Source of the DNA: Verticillium longisporum
Taxonomy: Eukaryota > Ascomycota > Sordariomycetes > Glomerellales > Plectosphaerellaceae
Reading direction: 5' to 3'
NCBI GenBank assembly: GCA_019188255.1
Contig: JAETXT010000010.1
Span: forward strand, 2,542,001-2,606,000
DNA length: 64,000 bases
Positions 1 through 11,239 of the stretch are shown in pieces; within the stretch, counting starts at the first letter, position 1, and each line of letters starts with the position of its first letter. The position numbers were made by a program, and so were the translations under genes. The notes below the pieces were generated by a model, which saw only the letters and a program-made list of their open reading frames with translations, had not been told where the DNA came from and searched no databases.

Positions 1-84
1 TTTTGACGATGCATCCATTGGTCGTTGGTGTGCAGAGGGATCACCGCCATCTTCTACCTCATCTTGACGGCACGATATCCTGCC

Positions 85-2504
85 ATGTTTCGTTGTGCCC
101 TCACATTGCTTGCCCTGCTGGGGTCTGCGACTGGCTTCACCGTTGATTCTAGAAGAACGTCCAACGAAAGCTTCATTTATAAAGACCCTTCACTTACACC
201 CAAGGAGCGAGCCCAGGACCTGCTCGAACGGATGACATGGGCAGAAAAAGTTGGTCAACTGGGTGGTATCCGCAGGGCCGTGAGCAGAACGAACGGCAAG
301 CCCGTATTCAACGAAACGTCCTTCAATGCGATAAGAAAGACGCAAAACGGGCAACTTGGTAAGGAGGCTCCGGCGAGTATCTCACAAAGACGATATTCAC
401 AAATCAACCGTACAGGTTCTGACACCAAATAGGTCTCGGATTCCAATTCAACTACGTCAATGACGTCCTACCGATAGTCAACGACCTCCGCGCTCAACAG
501 GTGGATGAATCGCGTCTCGGCATCCCATACATTACGATTGCCGACTCGGTGAATGGCATCTGGATTTCAGGCGGCACCCTCTTTCCCGGCACAGTTTCCA
601 TGAGCTCATCTTGGAACCTGCCTCTCTTCGAGCAGGTCGTCGCCGCCATTCGTGAGGAAAACCTCGCCATCGGCGTGCAATGGGTTCTCTCACCCGAGGT
701 TGACCTAGCCAAGGACCCTAGAAATGGGCGAAATGGCGAGATGTACGGCGAGGATGCCTATCTTGTTGGCGAATTTGCCACCAAATACATCCAGACAATG
801 CAGGAAAAAGACGAGAATGGATGGGTCAAGGTCGCAACAACAATCAAGCACTGGGTCTACGGAACGGGAAGCGGTGGTGTCAACCGCGCGAGCATGCAGG
901 GTGGGATCAACCATATTCTGAACGACCTCGCTCCGCCATACGTCAAGGCGATCAGGGACGCCAAACCACTGGCTCTCATGGCGTCCTACTCGAGTGTGGA
1001 TCGTATCCCGTTGTCGATCAACAAATATCTTCTACAGACTGTTCTCCGTGGCATCTTAGGTTTTAAGGGACTTATCATGTCGGACGCCCACGCCATCGAC
1101 TATCTCACCACAGAATCCAAGGTAGCGAGCTCACGATCCGATGCAGCTCTGAAAGCTCTACGTGCTGGACTGGAGCACGAGCTTCACCCAGGCGGTAACG
1201 GTCTTTTCACAGAGCTCATCAACCAAGCCAACGAAACGGATGTTGTTGCTCTTGTTGACACATCTGTGCTTGCTCTGCTGGAGATCAAGTTTACGACGGG
1301 CAGCTTCGACCGCCCACTTCCAACCCTCGAGCAAGCCAACAGGACGCTACGAAGCGAGGAGCACCTTGATGTCAACCGCAACATCACGCGGGAATCCATC
1401 GTATTGCTGAAGAATGACGGAATCCTGCCCCTGAAGCGGAGCGAGGTCCGTTCCATTGCTGTCATTGGGCCGTACGCTGACATTGTCAACGCCGGCATGT
1501 ACGCAGCATGCAACGCCACGGATCCCGCGTACGGCGCTTCCTTCCGCCGCAGCCTCGAGCGCGAGATTGGCGCTGAGAACGTTCGTTTTGTCCAGGGAAC
1601 CAGCATCCTCCCCTCAAACGACACAAGCACCAAAGGCATTGTAGACGCAGCAGCCGCTGCCCAAGAGGCCGGTTTCGCCGTCGTTGTGCTCGGTTCCGGC
1701 CTGGGAACATTTGATCCTGCAACTTTCAACAACGAGCGAACCGACGGCGAGGGCTATGCCCATGCAGACCTCGGATTTCCGGGGCAGCAAAAACAGCTCC
1801 TCGACGCGGTTCTCAACACCGGAGTGCCAACAGTTCTCATCCTCAGTTCGGGACAGACCTTCCTGCTGAGTGAATCGACCCAGCGGTCGGGTGCGATCCT
1901 GCACAGTTGGCTGAGCGGAGAGTTCACCGGCGACGCCCTCGTCGAGATCCTGTTTGGGGAAACGAACCCCAGCGGCAAGCTGACGGTCACGGTGCCGCAA
2001 GCCAACGGCGCCTTTCCCGTCGCGTACGACTATCTCCCGTCAGATGACGTGGGAGGGTTCGGCTCTGCGACGCTGTATGACTGGCACTGGCCGCAGGTGA
2101 CGCGCTACTCGCCGCTGCGGTTCGGGTTCGGCCTGAGCTACACAACGTTTGCTTTTGGAGAAGCATATGCCCATAGCAGCGCAGCGACGAGAAGCCACAA
2201 TGCAACCTCGGTTGTTGTGACGACATCGCTGACAAACACCGGTAGCCGAGCTGGAAAGGAGGTCGTGCAGCTGTACTACCGCCCCAAGTTCAGTGTCATT
2301 GAGTTCCCGGTCATGAAGCTCATTCGGTTCACAAAGATTGAACTTGGCGCAGGTGAGTCAACAGATGTCAGGTTCGAGGTGCCCAAGAGCGAGCTTGGAT
2401 ATTTTGTCAACGGCGAGTGGCATGTTGACGATGGCGGCTACTCCTTCTGGATCGGCAACAGTTCGCGAAAGGAGGATCTAGCGCTTGTTGAGGTGAAAAT
2501 CTAG
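85..2504 (+). CDS. Secreted GH3 beta-glucosidase/beta-xylosidase-like enzyme
   Basis: The model joins 85-358 and 433-2504 across a 74-bp intron (GTAAGG...TAG, phase 1), giving 781 residues. An in-frame ATG also lies at 25. I prefer 85 because translation then opens directly with a signal peptide (MFRCALTLLALLGSATG). Glycoside hydrolase family 3 features follow in order: the ESRLGIP segment, the KHW loop, the nucleophile loop IMSDAHA with Asp about 309 (the usual SDW is SDA here), the C-terminal alpha/beta sandwich and an FnIII-like tail. The length matches full-size fungal GH3 enzymes. It should release terminal sugars from oligosaccharides or glycosides outside the cell. It sits tail-to-tail with the Zn2Cys6 regulator at 2630, followed by a sulfatase and a sugar porter, which suggests shared use of one substrate. 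Substrate specificity cannot be read from sequence. Confidence 0.88.
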
Positions 2505-2629
2505 ACGTCAAGGAAAAGGAAGAGGCCGAATACATAAATAGTACATAAAATTCAGAGCCTTGTTGATCGATGATCGAGACTTGGGTATCAGTATCATTAT
2601 ACAAACAGCGTTGAAGTGTTTCATCAGCA

Positions 2630-4785
2630 TCAAGTCCCTCGGCTAGACAGCCAGTCCCAGTCCTGTGGCCCAAACCACGAAAGAAGCGGAGTGGCCATCT
2701 GTTGAATGCTAGGAGAGCTTTGCGACCCAGTATTGACTTGCCAATCAGAAGCTTCGACTTCCGTGTTTCCGTTGTGAGTATGGCAGACTGGGCCATCAGA
2801 GGCAAGAGAAGCAGTGCTCTTATGCCCGGACGCACGTGTATTGCATCTGTGGTTATCTTGGTTCACAAAGTCGCCGCCCCGTTCAAGCCCCTGAGCTGAG
2901 GCTTGCTCGATGAATCCCGGCTCTCGATCGTGTTCCTCGTCATCATCGCCGTCAGAGAACTCAGCCTGCCGGAGCAGACTATGTATGGCAAGTCTCTGTC
3001 GAGCTCTGGCAGCAGCCGAGAGTTGAGATTCTAAATCCCGACGACGTGTCGGCTCTTTGGTGGGGTCGAGTTTGAACGACGTCAAGTCGTCTTGTTGCTG
3101 AGAGAAGACGCCAATGCACCGCTGTAATTCTTCAATGATGGGTGCGACGAGTGCTGAGCTCGGGAAGAACCGCTTCAACGCCGTGAGACAAAGATCGGCT
3201 CGGCTGGCTGCAAATTCTGGCGCAGGACGGTCAGGGTCTCTGCCAAACCGGGATATGAAGAGTATCAGGCGAGCGGCATGGTAGGCGCAGATGGCAGTGT
3301 CGAACTCGAGACATTGGCGTTGTGTGCTTTGTTGGTTGAGATTTGTTAAAATTTGTATGATGGAGGTGGCATGTTCGAGGCATTGGCGCTCGCCAGCTGC
3401 AAGATCTGCGGGGTCTACTGCTTCAAGTACAATAGGAGGTGCTGCCTCTGGATATCCGGAAAGCAGGATCCGGTTGAGATCGCAGTGAGCCTGGTGCCAG
3501 GATATGTGCATCAAGACACGCCGTGGCAGCCAAGGACTCCCTAGAAGGCCTAGTGTTTGAGTTTCGGTCAATTGCGTCCCTTCTGGCATAACCATGCCAA
3601 TGTCGGAGAGGGACTGCTGATGATGGCGGATGAGCTTGATCAGAGAAGGCAGCGACTCGTCCAAGGGGGCAACACTGCGGTTCAACTTCATGACGTCTCG
3701 TCGGATGGTTTCGAGCCTGACCAGGAGACGATACGTGCCATTCTCGCCTTGGCTCTTTGTCTCGAACTGTTCCTCGGGGCTGGGGAATTCAAGATAGATG
3801 GATTCGATGGGACAGAGCTCGAACTCGGGAAGGCCAATAGAGAAGTATCGCTCCATGATTTTGAGAGACCATACGATCCGGCGGCGGACCTCACGGCTAA
3901 TTGGGTCCAGGTCTGGGCGCTCATAGTTGAGCCGCATGGCCGCGGCAAAGCGCGCCGCCGTAGCCGTCAGCATGAAGGCTCGCTGGAATGCCCCAGTCTC
4001 CATACGAAAGTGTATGATGAGGAGCAGCGTCTGTAGTCGAGGGATAGTCGGAGAGCCGAGATGAAGCCAGATGCTCTGCTCAGCACCTTGGATCCAGCGA
4101 GATGCGAGTTGTCTGTCCCGGCCCATATGCAGGGCAGCAATGGCGCAGACAGCCGAAGCGAGGGCCCGATGTACTTGAGCGTCCCTGCATCGTCGCTTTG
4201 TCGTCTCGGGGTGAAGGAACGCGTAGGATGGCAGAGGATATATGTTCTCGAAAAAGGCGTCCACGAGGACCAGCATCTCTTCTGTGATGGGATGGCTTGG
4301 ACTCGGAACGCCTTGGATGTCTCCATGGCCCACAGGAGAGGACTGGCTCAAGGTGGAGGAGGCGACTGATGGTGCTGCATGGTTTCGCAGGGGGCGCTTC
4401 GAGGTTGGGTAGGCACAAGGACGACCTTGACGCTTGCAGTTAGAACACTGAGGAGTCGTGGCAGAACACTTGATCTTTTTCTCGCGACACGCAACGCAAG
4501 CAACGCTACCACGTAACCTGCGAGGTTTGCTGCGAAGAGCTGTATGATCGAGCCCTTGTGGTGAAGCAGCCAACGAGCAAGCCAATCTCAGGCGCTCGCA
4601 ATTGGTGCATGTGCCGTTTCGACGATCACATCGTACCTGGTGGAGTCAATAGCCAGAACCCAAAGGGAGGGCAAGAATAAGCGTTTGGTTCACAAAGCAC
4701 GTACCTTGCGATATCTGCATTGAGAACAGGTCTCACGAGCAGTGGTCGATGTACTGGAATCGAAACATCCCACGAGCGACTCCAT
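2630..4785 (-). CDS. Transcription factor with two tandem Zn2Cys6 clusters
   Basis: The largest open frame (2630-4636) already contains one Zn2Cys6 cluster (CVACREKKIKC... pattern CX2CX6CX6CX2CX6C). Reading upstream across a 68-bp intron (4637-4704, GTACGT...CAG, phase 0) adds an exon 4705-4785 that starts at an ATG. It completes a second canonical cluster (CSQCRYRK joined to VRCDRR..., same spacing). The protein is about 695 residues, with both DNA-binding modules in the first 90 or so residues about 30 residues apart. A long helical fungal-specific transcription-factor region follows. The C-terminus is Trp-rich (SWFGPQDWDWLSS), perhaps an activation motif. A start inside exon 2 would delete the first cluster. 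Nearby GH3, sulfatase and sugar-porter genes are plausible targets. The tandem architecture is seen directly; targets are inferred. Confidence 0.85.
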
Positions 4786-5356
4786 CACGATACAAGACAG
4801 GGTATAGGTAGGTCGGCGTGTAGCCAGGGATCAGGTATCTTATCTTTGAGGGAACAACCCTTGACCACAGATCTAACGTCTTCAAACTGGTTTGGATGGT
4901 GATTTGACAGCAAATTCAGCTGCATCGGCGAGACATGTCGTCTTCGATGAATTGGTCAGTCGAAGACCCACGTCGTGATGAATGATGAGCATCTGGACGG
5001 CGTGAAGGAAGCAACTTGCGAGACTGGGGTTGAGAAGGAGCGAAGGGTACCTCCCAAGGAAGGTAGGATTGTCGCGAGAGTGGAGGGCGATGTCACCATT
5101 TTAGCGTCGTCGTGCTGCATGATCGCACTGTCTTTGAACTGTATTTACCCGCCAGGGTCATGGAATATGGGACATTAAGAGCGCCACAGTCCCTGTCTTC
5201 AGCAACCGAAGTAGCGGCCCAACACAGTGCATTTCTGACAAGATTTCTCCTCACATTGGACGATTGTTGCCAAGCGGTTTCCCCCCTCCCAATCCGTCTG
5301 CCATCTGTTTCCCTCAGCTGCGATTCTCTTCATCGCAACAATTCTTTCCGATTGAT
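4786..5356. other. Intergenic: regulator promoter and sulfatase 3' region
   Basis: There is no supported gene. This is the upstream region of the tandem-zinc regulator and the downstream region of the sulfatase, both on the minus strand. Short open frames here have no family resemblance. Confidence 0.6.
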
Positions 5357-6886
5357 TCATGTCGTTCCTAAGTGAACAGGGTCATCGCCAATTTGCGCCA
5401 TCTTGAGCTCCAGCAGCTTCGTCATCGCCGTCACTACGGACTGGTACTCTTTTTCGTGGTATACGTTGAACAGCTCGAGAGGATCTTTCTCGCAGTCGAA
5501 CAACTCCCACTCCTTCTCGTCTGCCGCCCCTGGCCTCGCTCCAGCAACATCCAGAGGCTCGTTATACCAGTAGATCAACTTGTATCTCTGGTCTCGCACC
5601 CCGTAATGCGCATACGCCTGGTGGATCACGTCGTTGTGCATCCAGTAGCGGTGATACGCAATCTGCTGCCAATCCGACGGTGTTCGACCTTGCAATAGTG
5701 GCCGGAAGGACTCTCCTTGCATATAGCTCGGCCTTATCAGCTTTGCGAAGTCAAGAAATGTTGGCGCAAAGTCCACATTGCAAATGATGTCGTCGCAAAC
5801 CGATCCTCTGGCGATCTCAGCCGGATGCCGTATCAAGAACGGCATCTGGAACGACTCTTCGTACATGAAGCGTTTGTCGAACCATCCATGTTCTCCCAAG
5901 AAAAACCCCTGATCTGAGGTGTAAATGACGATGGTGTTGTCCGCAAGGTTGTTCTCGTCCAGGTAGTCGAGGATTCGACCGACGTTATCGTCTACCGACT
6001 GGATCACCCGCAGATATCTCTGCATGTACCGCTGGAACTTGAATTCAGCGAGCTCTTTGCTGTCTTGGAAGCGGAAGACAGTTCCATCTTCCTTGTCGAT
6101 AAGGAAGCTTGCGTCGGTGGGAATCTTGCGCTGGCTGGAGCCAGACTCTTGAACGACCCTCTCGCCAACGCGATTGCCCCCATCTGGCTGTACGAGACCG
6201 AGGTCCTGGTACGTCAAGTCTTCTGCCACGCGCATCTTAGCCACCTTGGCTGCTTTGGCGCGGTTCTTATAACAGTCATCATACGTCTCCGGCACGCGGA
6301 TCGGTTTATCGGCATACAGCCCCTTGTGCTTGTCATCGCACTCCCACGACCGATGGGGTGCCTTGTGATGGCACATGACAAAGAAGGGCTTCTCCGTGTC
6401 TCTGGTTTGGGTGATCCAGTCAAGGCACTTGTCGGTGATAATATCGGTCACGTAACCAGTCTCCGTCCGCTCGCCGCTCGGCTCGATGAACTCGGGGTCC
6501 CAATAGTCGCCCTGCCCTGGTAGGATGGACCAGTAATCGAATCCCGTCGGTTCATGAGCGGCGCCCTCGCCCATGTGCCACTTGCCAACCATGGCGGTTC
6601 GGTAGCCGCCGGCCCGCAGGTGCTTGGCAACATTAGGCATATGCTTGTTGATTTTGTTGTCCAGGGTCATAACGCCGTTGACGTGGTTATGCGTTCCTGT
6701 CAGGATGGCGGCCCTCGACGGGGTGCAGATCGAATTGGTGACATAACAGTGGTTGAACTTCATGCCCTCGGTCGCCAACCGGTCAATATTGGGTGTATGG
6801 TTGATGCCTGCCCCGTATGCACTGATGGCTTTTGAAGCATGGTCATCAGCCATGATGAAGACAATATTGGGCCTGGATGCCGCCAT
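5357..6886 (-). CDS. Type I sulfatase (alkaline phosphatase superfamily)
   Basis: About 509 residues from ATG 6886; upstream in-frame codons reach only a TTG at 6895. The N-terminal metal site MADDH (Asp14-Asp15) and the sulfatase signature CTPSR (Cys54) are present. This cysteine is the one converted to formylglycine in active type I sulfatases. The later metal-site segment TSDQGFFLGEHGW is intact, and the C-terminal region ends normally. The enzyme should hydrolyse a sulfate ester. No signal peptide follows the chosen ATG, so it may be cytosolic. However, the frame upstream (about 6889-6950) reads as a hydrophobic stretch without an ATG, so a missed 5' exon with a signal peptide is possible. 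It is divergent from the sugar porter at 7600. Arylsulfatase, choline sulfatase and sugar sulfatase cannot be told apart here. Confidence 0.87.
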   Translation of the reverse strand: MAASRPNIVFIMADDHASKAISAYGAGINHTPNIDRLATEGMKFNHCYVTNSICTPSRAAILTGTHNHVNGVMTLDNKINKHMPNVAKHLRAGGYRTAMVGKWHMGEGAAHEPTGFDYWSILPGQGDYWDPEFIEPSGERTETGYVTDIITDKCLDWITQTRDTEKPFFVMCHHKAPHRSWECDDKHKGLYADKPIRVPETYDDCYKNRAKAAKVAKMRVAEDLTYQDLGLVQPDGGNRVGERVVQESGSSQRKIPTDASFLIDKEDGTVFRFQDSKELAEFKFQRYMQRYLRVIQSVDDNVGRILDYLDENNLADNTIVIYTSDQGFFLGEHGWFDKRFMYEESFQMPFLIRHPAEIARGSVCDDIICNVDFAPTFLDFAKLIRPSYMQGESFRPLLQGRTPSDWQQIAYHRYWMHNDVIHQAYAHYGVRDQRYKLIYWYNEPLDVAGARPGAADEKEWELFDCEKDPLELFNVYHEKEYQSVVTAMTKLLELKMAQIGDDPVHLGTT

Positions 6887-7599
6887 GTCGGGCAAGGCGA
6901 TGTCGAAGCTGTAGCCGAAGGAGCACGCAATGGTCAGGAGTTGGAAGAGGAAAGACTTCCTCGGTCATGGCCTCAATACACCCATTTATCATGTATGTCT
7001 AGGAGATGTCATAATCCATGACTTCTGACTCGAGTCTCATTGCCCAGTTGAGTCTTCCGGGCGAGTTGCCATGCACAAGCTAGCATTCTGGCCACACTGC
7101 AGACGAATGTCTGACTTGACAGCCCTACGTGGCCGACTGCCGGTCCCGACGTCGGTAGTCGGCCCCGCTCTCAAAACAAGTATGGTGTTTTCAACGGCCG
7201 GCCGCTAGGTCTAGATAGGACTTCCGGCCGACAGCCGGGTCGCACGCCATGGTCAATCAATCCAGCTCCAGCCAATCGCTGCAATCTCTTCAGCAATTCG
7301 AGATATTGCGTGCTCATCAACACCCCGAGGAGATGTCAACATGCAATCCCTGGTCCAGACATTCGGGTTTCCTTGCCCTGGATATGTTGACCATGATTGT
7401 TGAACGCAGGTTTACGGCTTCGAAGGCGACATCAACTGGGGTTGGGAGCTCTTGGGCAGACTTCAAAAGGGAAGCCAAGTACGCGGCCAGGGGAATCTAC
7501 CTCTTGGACTCTTAGAGTCGAACTCGAACACCAAGGCAGCCAATTATTTGGTCCAAACCGTGATCAGAAGCTACTCATTTCGCGACCGCTTCAGCCATC
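6887..7599. promoter_or_regulatory. Divergent promoter, sulfatase / sugar porter
   Basis: About 700 bp between two head-to-head genes, with no convincing coding sequence. Between 7131 and 7235 it is rich in CGG/CCG triplets in inverted and everted arrangement, the usual target type of Zn2Cys6 regulators. Confidence 0.55.
7131..7164. promoter_or_regulatory. 34-bp dyad of CGG triplets, candidate operator
   Basis: GGCCGACT at 7131-7138 is repeated inverted as AGTCGGCC at 7157-7164. It encloses the perfect 10-bp palindrome CCGACGTCGG (7146-7155). A second palindrome CGGCCGGCCG lies at 7195-7204, and another CGGCCG nearby. This would suit a dimeric Zn2Cys6 factor. Binding is inferred only. Confidence 0.4.
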
Positions 7600-9389
7600 A
7601 TGTCGAAAGCTTTGGGCACTTTCCGAGCCGTCTACCTTGTCGCGCTTTGCTGTGTCGGCTCATTCTTGTTCGCGTACGACACAGGTATCGTTGGTGGCAT
7701 CCTCACCTTTCCCAGTTTTCGGAGAGACTTTCGTTATGAAGAAAAGGATCGAGCAACTGTCGGTTCTAACTCGACCAGTCTTCTACAAGCTGGAGGTATG
7801 TAGAAGCCTTGAAATCATCCCCTGCCAACGTGAGCGGCAGCCCAAAAGCCAAGCAAATCTAACAACACGTCTTCAGCTTTCTTCGCTTGCTTTTTCGTCT
7901 GGCCTTTCACAGCCCGTTTTGGCCGCCGTTGGTCTATAGTTCTTGCTTCAGTCATCTTTAACATCGGCGCCGTCATCCAAACGATCAACACCCACTCGCT
8001 GGGCGCATTCTACGCTGCCCGCGTCATCAGCGGCATCGGTGTTGGCATGGCCACGGTCATCATCCCCATGTACTCGGCCGAGATGGCGCCCAAGAACATC
8101 CGCGGCACCCTCGGCAGCATGTTTCAGTTCTTCTTCACAATGGGTGTCATGACCTCGTACTGGATCGACTATGCCGTTGAGAAGCACATGGACGATGTGA
8201 CAGCGCAGTGGCAAGTTCCCGTCGGCCTGCAACTCGTTCCAGGCGCCATTCTAGGCCTGGGCATGCTCTTTACCAGAGAAAGCACTCGCTGGCTGGCGAA
8301 GAAAGGTCGGATGGAGGAGGCCCTGGCGTCCTTGGTCTGGGTTCGCGGAGGAGACTCTCCAGACGTCGAGGAAGAGTAAGAAATTCCTTCGTATGCTTTA
8401 CATAGCGAAGAATACTAACAACATACAGATGGGCCGAGATCCTGGCGGGGATTGAAGAGGAAGATCGTGTCAAGTCCGGTGTCACCTGGAAGGAGCTTCT
8501 GCAACCCATCAACAGATGGCGCGTAATTCTCATCATTGCTCTGCAGATTGGTAGGTCAATCGAGTTGAATACTGGACCGGTTCTGTTTGGTCTTTTATTA
8601 ACGACGTTTTACAGGCGTTCAACTGACCGGGAATACATCGATGGCCTATTGTAAGTTTCGCTAGCACTTTTCTAGCCCAATGCATTTCTAACGTGTCCAG
8701 ACGCACCTCAAATCTTCTCGCTCGTCGGCGCCGGCCAGAACAAGCTGCTTCTTACCGGCTTCTTCGGCGTCTGCAAGGTTGTAGCCTGTCTCTTCTTCCT
8801 GCTGTTCCTCGTTGAGCGCATCGGTCGCCGCGGCTCTCTGATGCTGGGCGCCTTCCTCATGGGCACGTACATGCTCATAGTCGCTGTCCTGACTGTCACG
8901 TTCCCGCCAAACCCAGACCAAGGCCTGACGCCGCCGTCGATTGCGTCCCTGACCATGATTTACCTCGAGGCTATGAGCTACAACATCTCCTGGGGCCCCG
9001 TGCCATGGGTGTACATGGGCGAGATCTTCCCAACACGCATCCGCGAGGCGGGTATCGCAATTGGTACATCAACGCAGTGGCTTTTCAACTTTGTCTTCTC
9101 GCAGGTCACACCTCACGCTGTGGAGAATCTCGGCTGGCGCACGTTCCTGATGTTTGCCATATTCAACTGGGCGCTTGTTGTCTTCGTGTGGTTCTTCATC
9201 AAAGAGACGAAGGGGAAGTCGCTAGAGGAGATGGAAGCCTGTGAGTTCCGGTCTTTCTCTCTGTCATATGTTTCCTTGAAATGCTGACCCATAGTAGTGT
9301 TTGCCCGACAAATCGGCGTCCAGGATCATGAGGCTGCGAGAGAGGGCACGAAGATGAATGGACCGGAAGATCAATCCGAGCTAAGATAG
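7600..9389 (+). CDS. MFS sugar porter
   Basis: Six exons (7600-7795, 7877-8375, 8429-8550, 8615-8650, 8701-9240, 9298-9389), all with GT-AG introns, give 494 residues with no frame conflict. Sugar-porter landmarks are visible: the FAYDTGIVGG first helix, YSAEMAPKNIRG after the sixth transmembrane segment region, ESTRWLAKKGR before the central loop, WGPVPWVYMGEIFPTRIR and the terminal KETKGKSLEEME. Twelve hydrophobic helices fit. It is a plasma-membrane importer of a hexose, oligosaccharide, quinate or similar compound; the exact substrate is not resolvable. It shares a promoter with the sulfatase, so the imported compound may be the sulfatase substrate or product. Confidence 0.88.
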
Positions 9390-10690
9390 GTCGAGGGCCG
9401 AAGAAGATAGACTGGATGGAGCTCAGGCCTGTGTTCTGTTACGACGGGAGATATGCTACGACAGGCTTCCAATAATCTGTCAGCCTTCTGGGCATGGATT
9501 CAGTGGCATATAGAACATCCACCTCTGATTTGGCTGGCCGCTCTAAGCCTTCCATACGCATAGTCTTCGAGAAGCTGAACACGTGATAGTACTCTTTCTG
9601 TCCTTGATCTGCGAGGGTTGTTGAGTTTACGAATGATTTGCCTGAAGTAGCACCCTCGTTTAAGGCCGTTGCGTCGTGACGCAAAATCAACCTTTTCAGG
9701 TGAAGGACAGTCGGCGGCAAGACATGAACAGGTAGTAATCCCTTACTACATGGTCCAAGGTTTAATGTGAAGTGACGACCTTGAGAACCATCCTAATAGT
9801 CATCTATCAGCACCTCGCATGAGAGCATGCGCCAGTGAGGCGACCAGCTAAGCGCCATCCCCTACATGCGTCCATTTAGGTACCTACCTACCTACCAACC
9901 TAGGTGCTTGTTTTGCCAGCGCATTTACGTTCCAGGCACTCAGTTATTGATGGAAATCCTGATCGGACCCCTGATCTTGCCTGAAGCACCCATCAACATG
10001 ATGGTTTGGGGATTTGCGTGTCTATTTGATTCTATGAATGAGCATGTTGCTTGGTTTACTGAGAAACAAATACCTTCCCGGGACCAAAGAAAACAGGGTT
10101 GGCAACACAATAGAGACTTGGACTGAGGTGCTAAAGAAGATAAAGTTCATCAGTATGGTGTCAGTGCGTGGTTTAGAGCAGAGTGAAGAGGTCTTCCGCA
10201 AGGTCTGAAGGTAAGTAAAATATAGGCCGGGGGTCGAAATACATCTGAATGCTGGCTCTCTGCAGTTTGGAGGGCCCTCCGCAGTCCTTATATATACGTT
10301 TCTCGTAACCCTTAGCCTCTGATCGACCCCCAGCTCGGCGGCTCCGCAGGGCCGCCTGACATTCGACATACTGCGATATACCCACGATGACTGAACTCGG
10401 CCGGAACTTGCCAGAGGGCCTTCTGAATCTGTCACGAATCTCTAAATCCTTGTAACGACTTTGGAGGCCGTTGCTAGTAGGACTGTAAGCTATAAGACCA
10501 AGAATTTCTTCAAAAGTGGTAGCGATCTTGCTGCATTCCATCTCAAGATCGTCTTCAAGGCCGACAGTGGCTGCCATATCAAAATTTCCTTCTCCACCTT
10601 CGACAACGTGGCTCAAAACAAAAGACTCCCTCTTATACTCCTCTTTTCCTCACTCTTTGGTCATCACTATGCTGCGGGTTGCAGATCGTC
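9390..10690. other. Intergenic, small unsupported frames
   Basis: No gene is supported. A minus-strand frame at 10173-10577 (134 residues from its ATG, acidic then Arg-rich, no recognised domain) is the only one with protein-like composition, and I leave it unannotated. TAGGTACCTA with ACCT repeats lies at 9877-9900. Confidence 0.45.
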
Positions 10691-11239
10691 TAACGCGCGG
10701 ACTCGCGGCACCCTCATGAGATCGAGGCCATGGGAGGATTCGTCCCTCGTGGCGGAGCTGGTTTCCAAGCAAATGCTCCAATTGCCAGCCTTTTCAATCA
10801 CGCTCACGACGCCGCGAATGGCTTCAGCCGCATGAACGACGGTTACGTCTCGACGACCTCAAGCATTGACGCGGCCATGGGTTGTATCAGGGATCACCAC
10901 GGCGGCGATGGCTATGTCTATGCTATCGCCGCTGGTATGAACTTCATTGATGTTCGGGAAGCTCTTCTCCACCATCACCCTCACCCCTACGAGTATGAGC
11001 TTGCTGTACTCGGAGGTTTCGAGTTACGGCAAATTAGAGGTGTGAGGACTGTTCGCAGCAACCTCGTGGTGGGCGAGACAGAAAACAACCAATACAACCG
11101 GAATTACGATAACCTGAGAGGCGAAGGCGCTCAACCTCAGCTCAAGTTGGAAGGGGATCATTGGCATTCTTCATTTTCCTCTTCTACTTATTCCATATTT
11201 TCTCATCCACCTAGCCATTCAACATGGCTCTGCCTTTGA
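10691..11239 (+). pseudogene. Heat-labile-enterotoxin-like ADP-ribosyltransferase, 5' disrupted
   Basis: The frame from 10730 encodes 169 residues with motifs of the R-S-E class of ADP-ribosyltransferases (enterotoxin alpha-chain family, common in insect-associated Hypocreales). These are GGFVPRG, an STTS segment after YV, an ALLHHH... region and the catalytic ExE as EYE before LAVLGG. The family's N-terminal Arg motif (RADSR, about 10691-10705) lies in the same frame just upstream. It is directly preceded by an in-frame TAA and has no ATG or AG acceptor that would include it. The 3' end is also short for the family, ending after a low-complexity Ser/His tail. As it stands the reading frame cannot make a complete enzyme from a normal start. 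Natural inactivation, a missed splice or a sequencing error are all possible. Confidence 0.6.

Noticed and set aside
10173..10577. 134-residue minus-strand frame near the ADP-ribosyltransferase
   Set aside because: Composition is protein-like but there is no recognised domain, promoter or supporting context, so it is not called.
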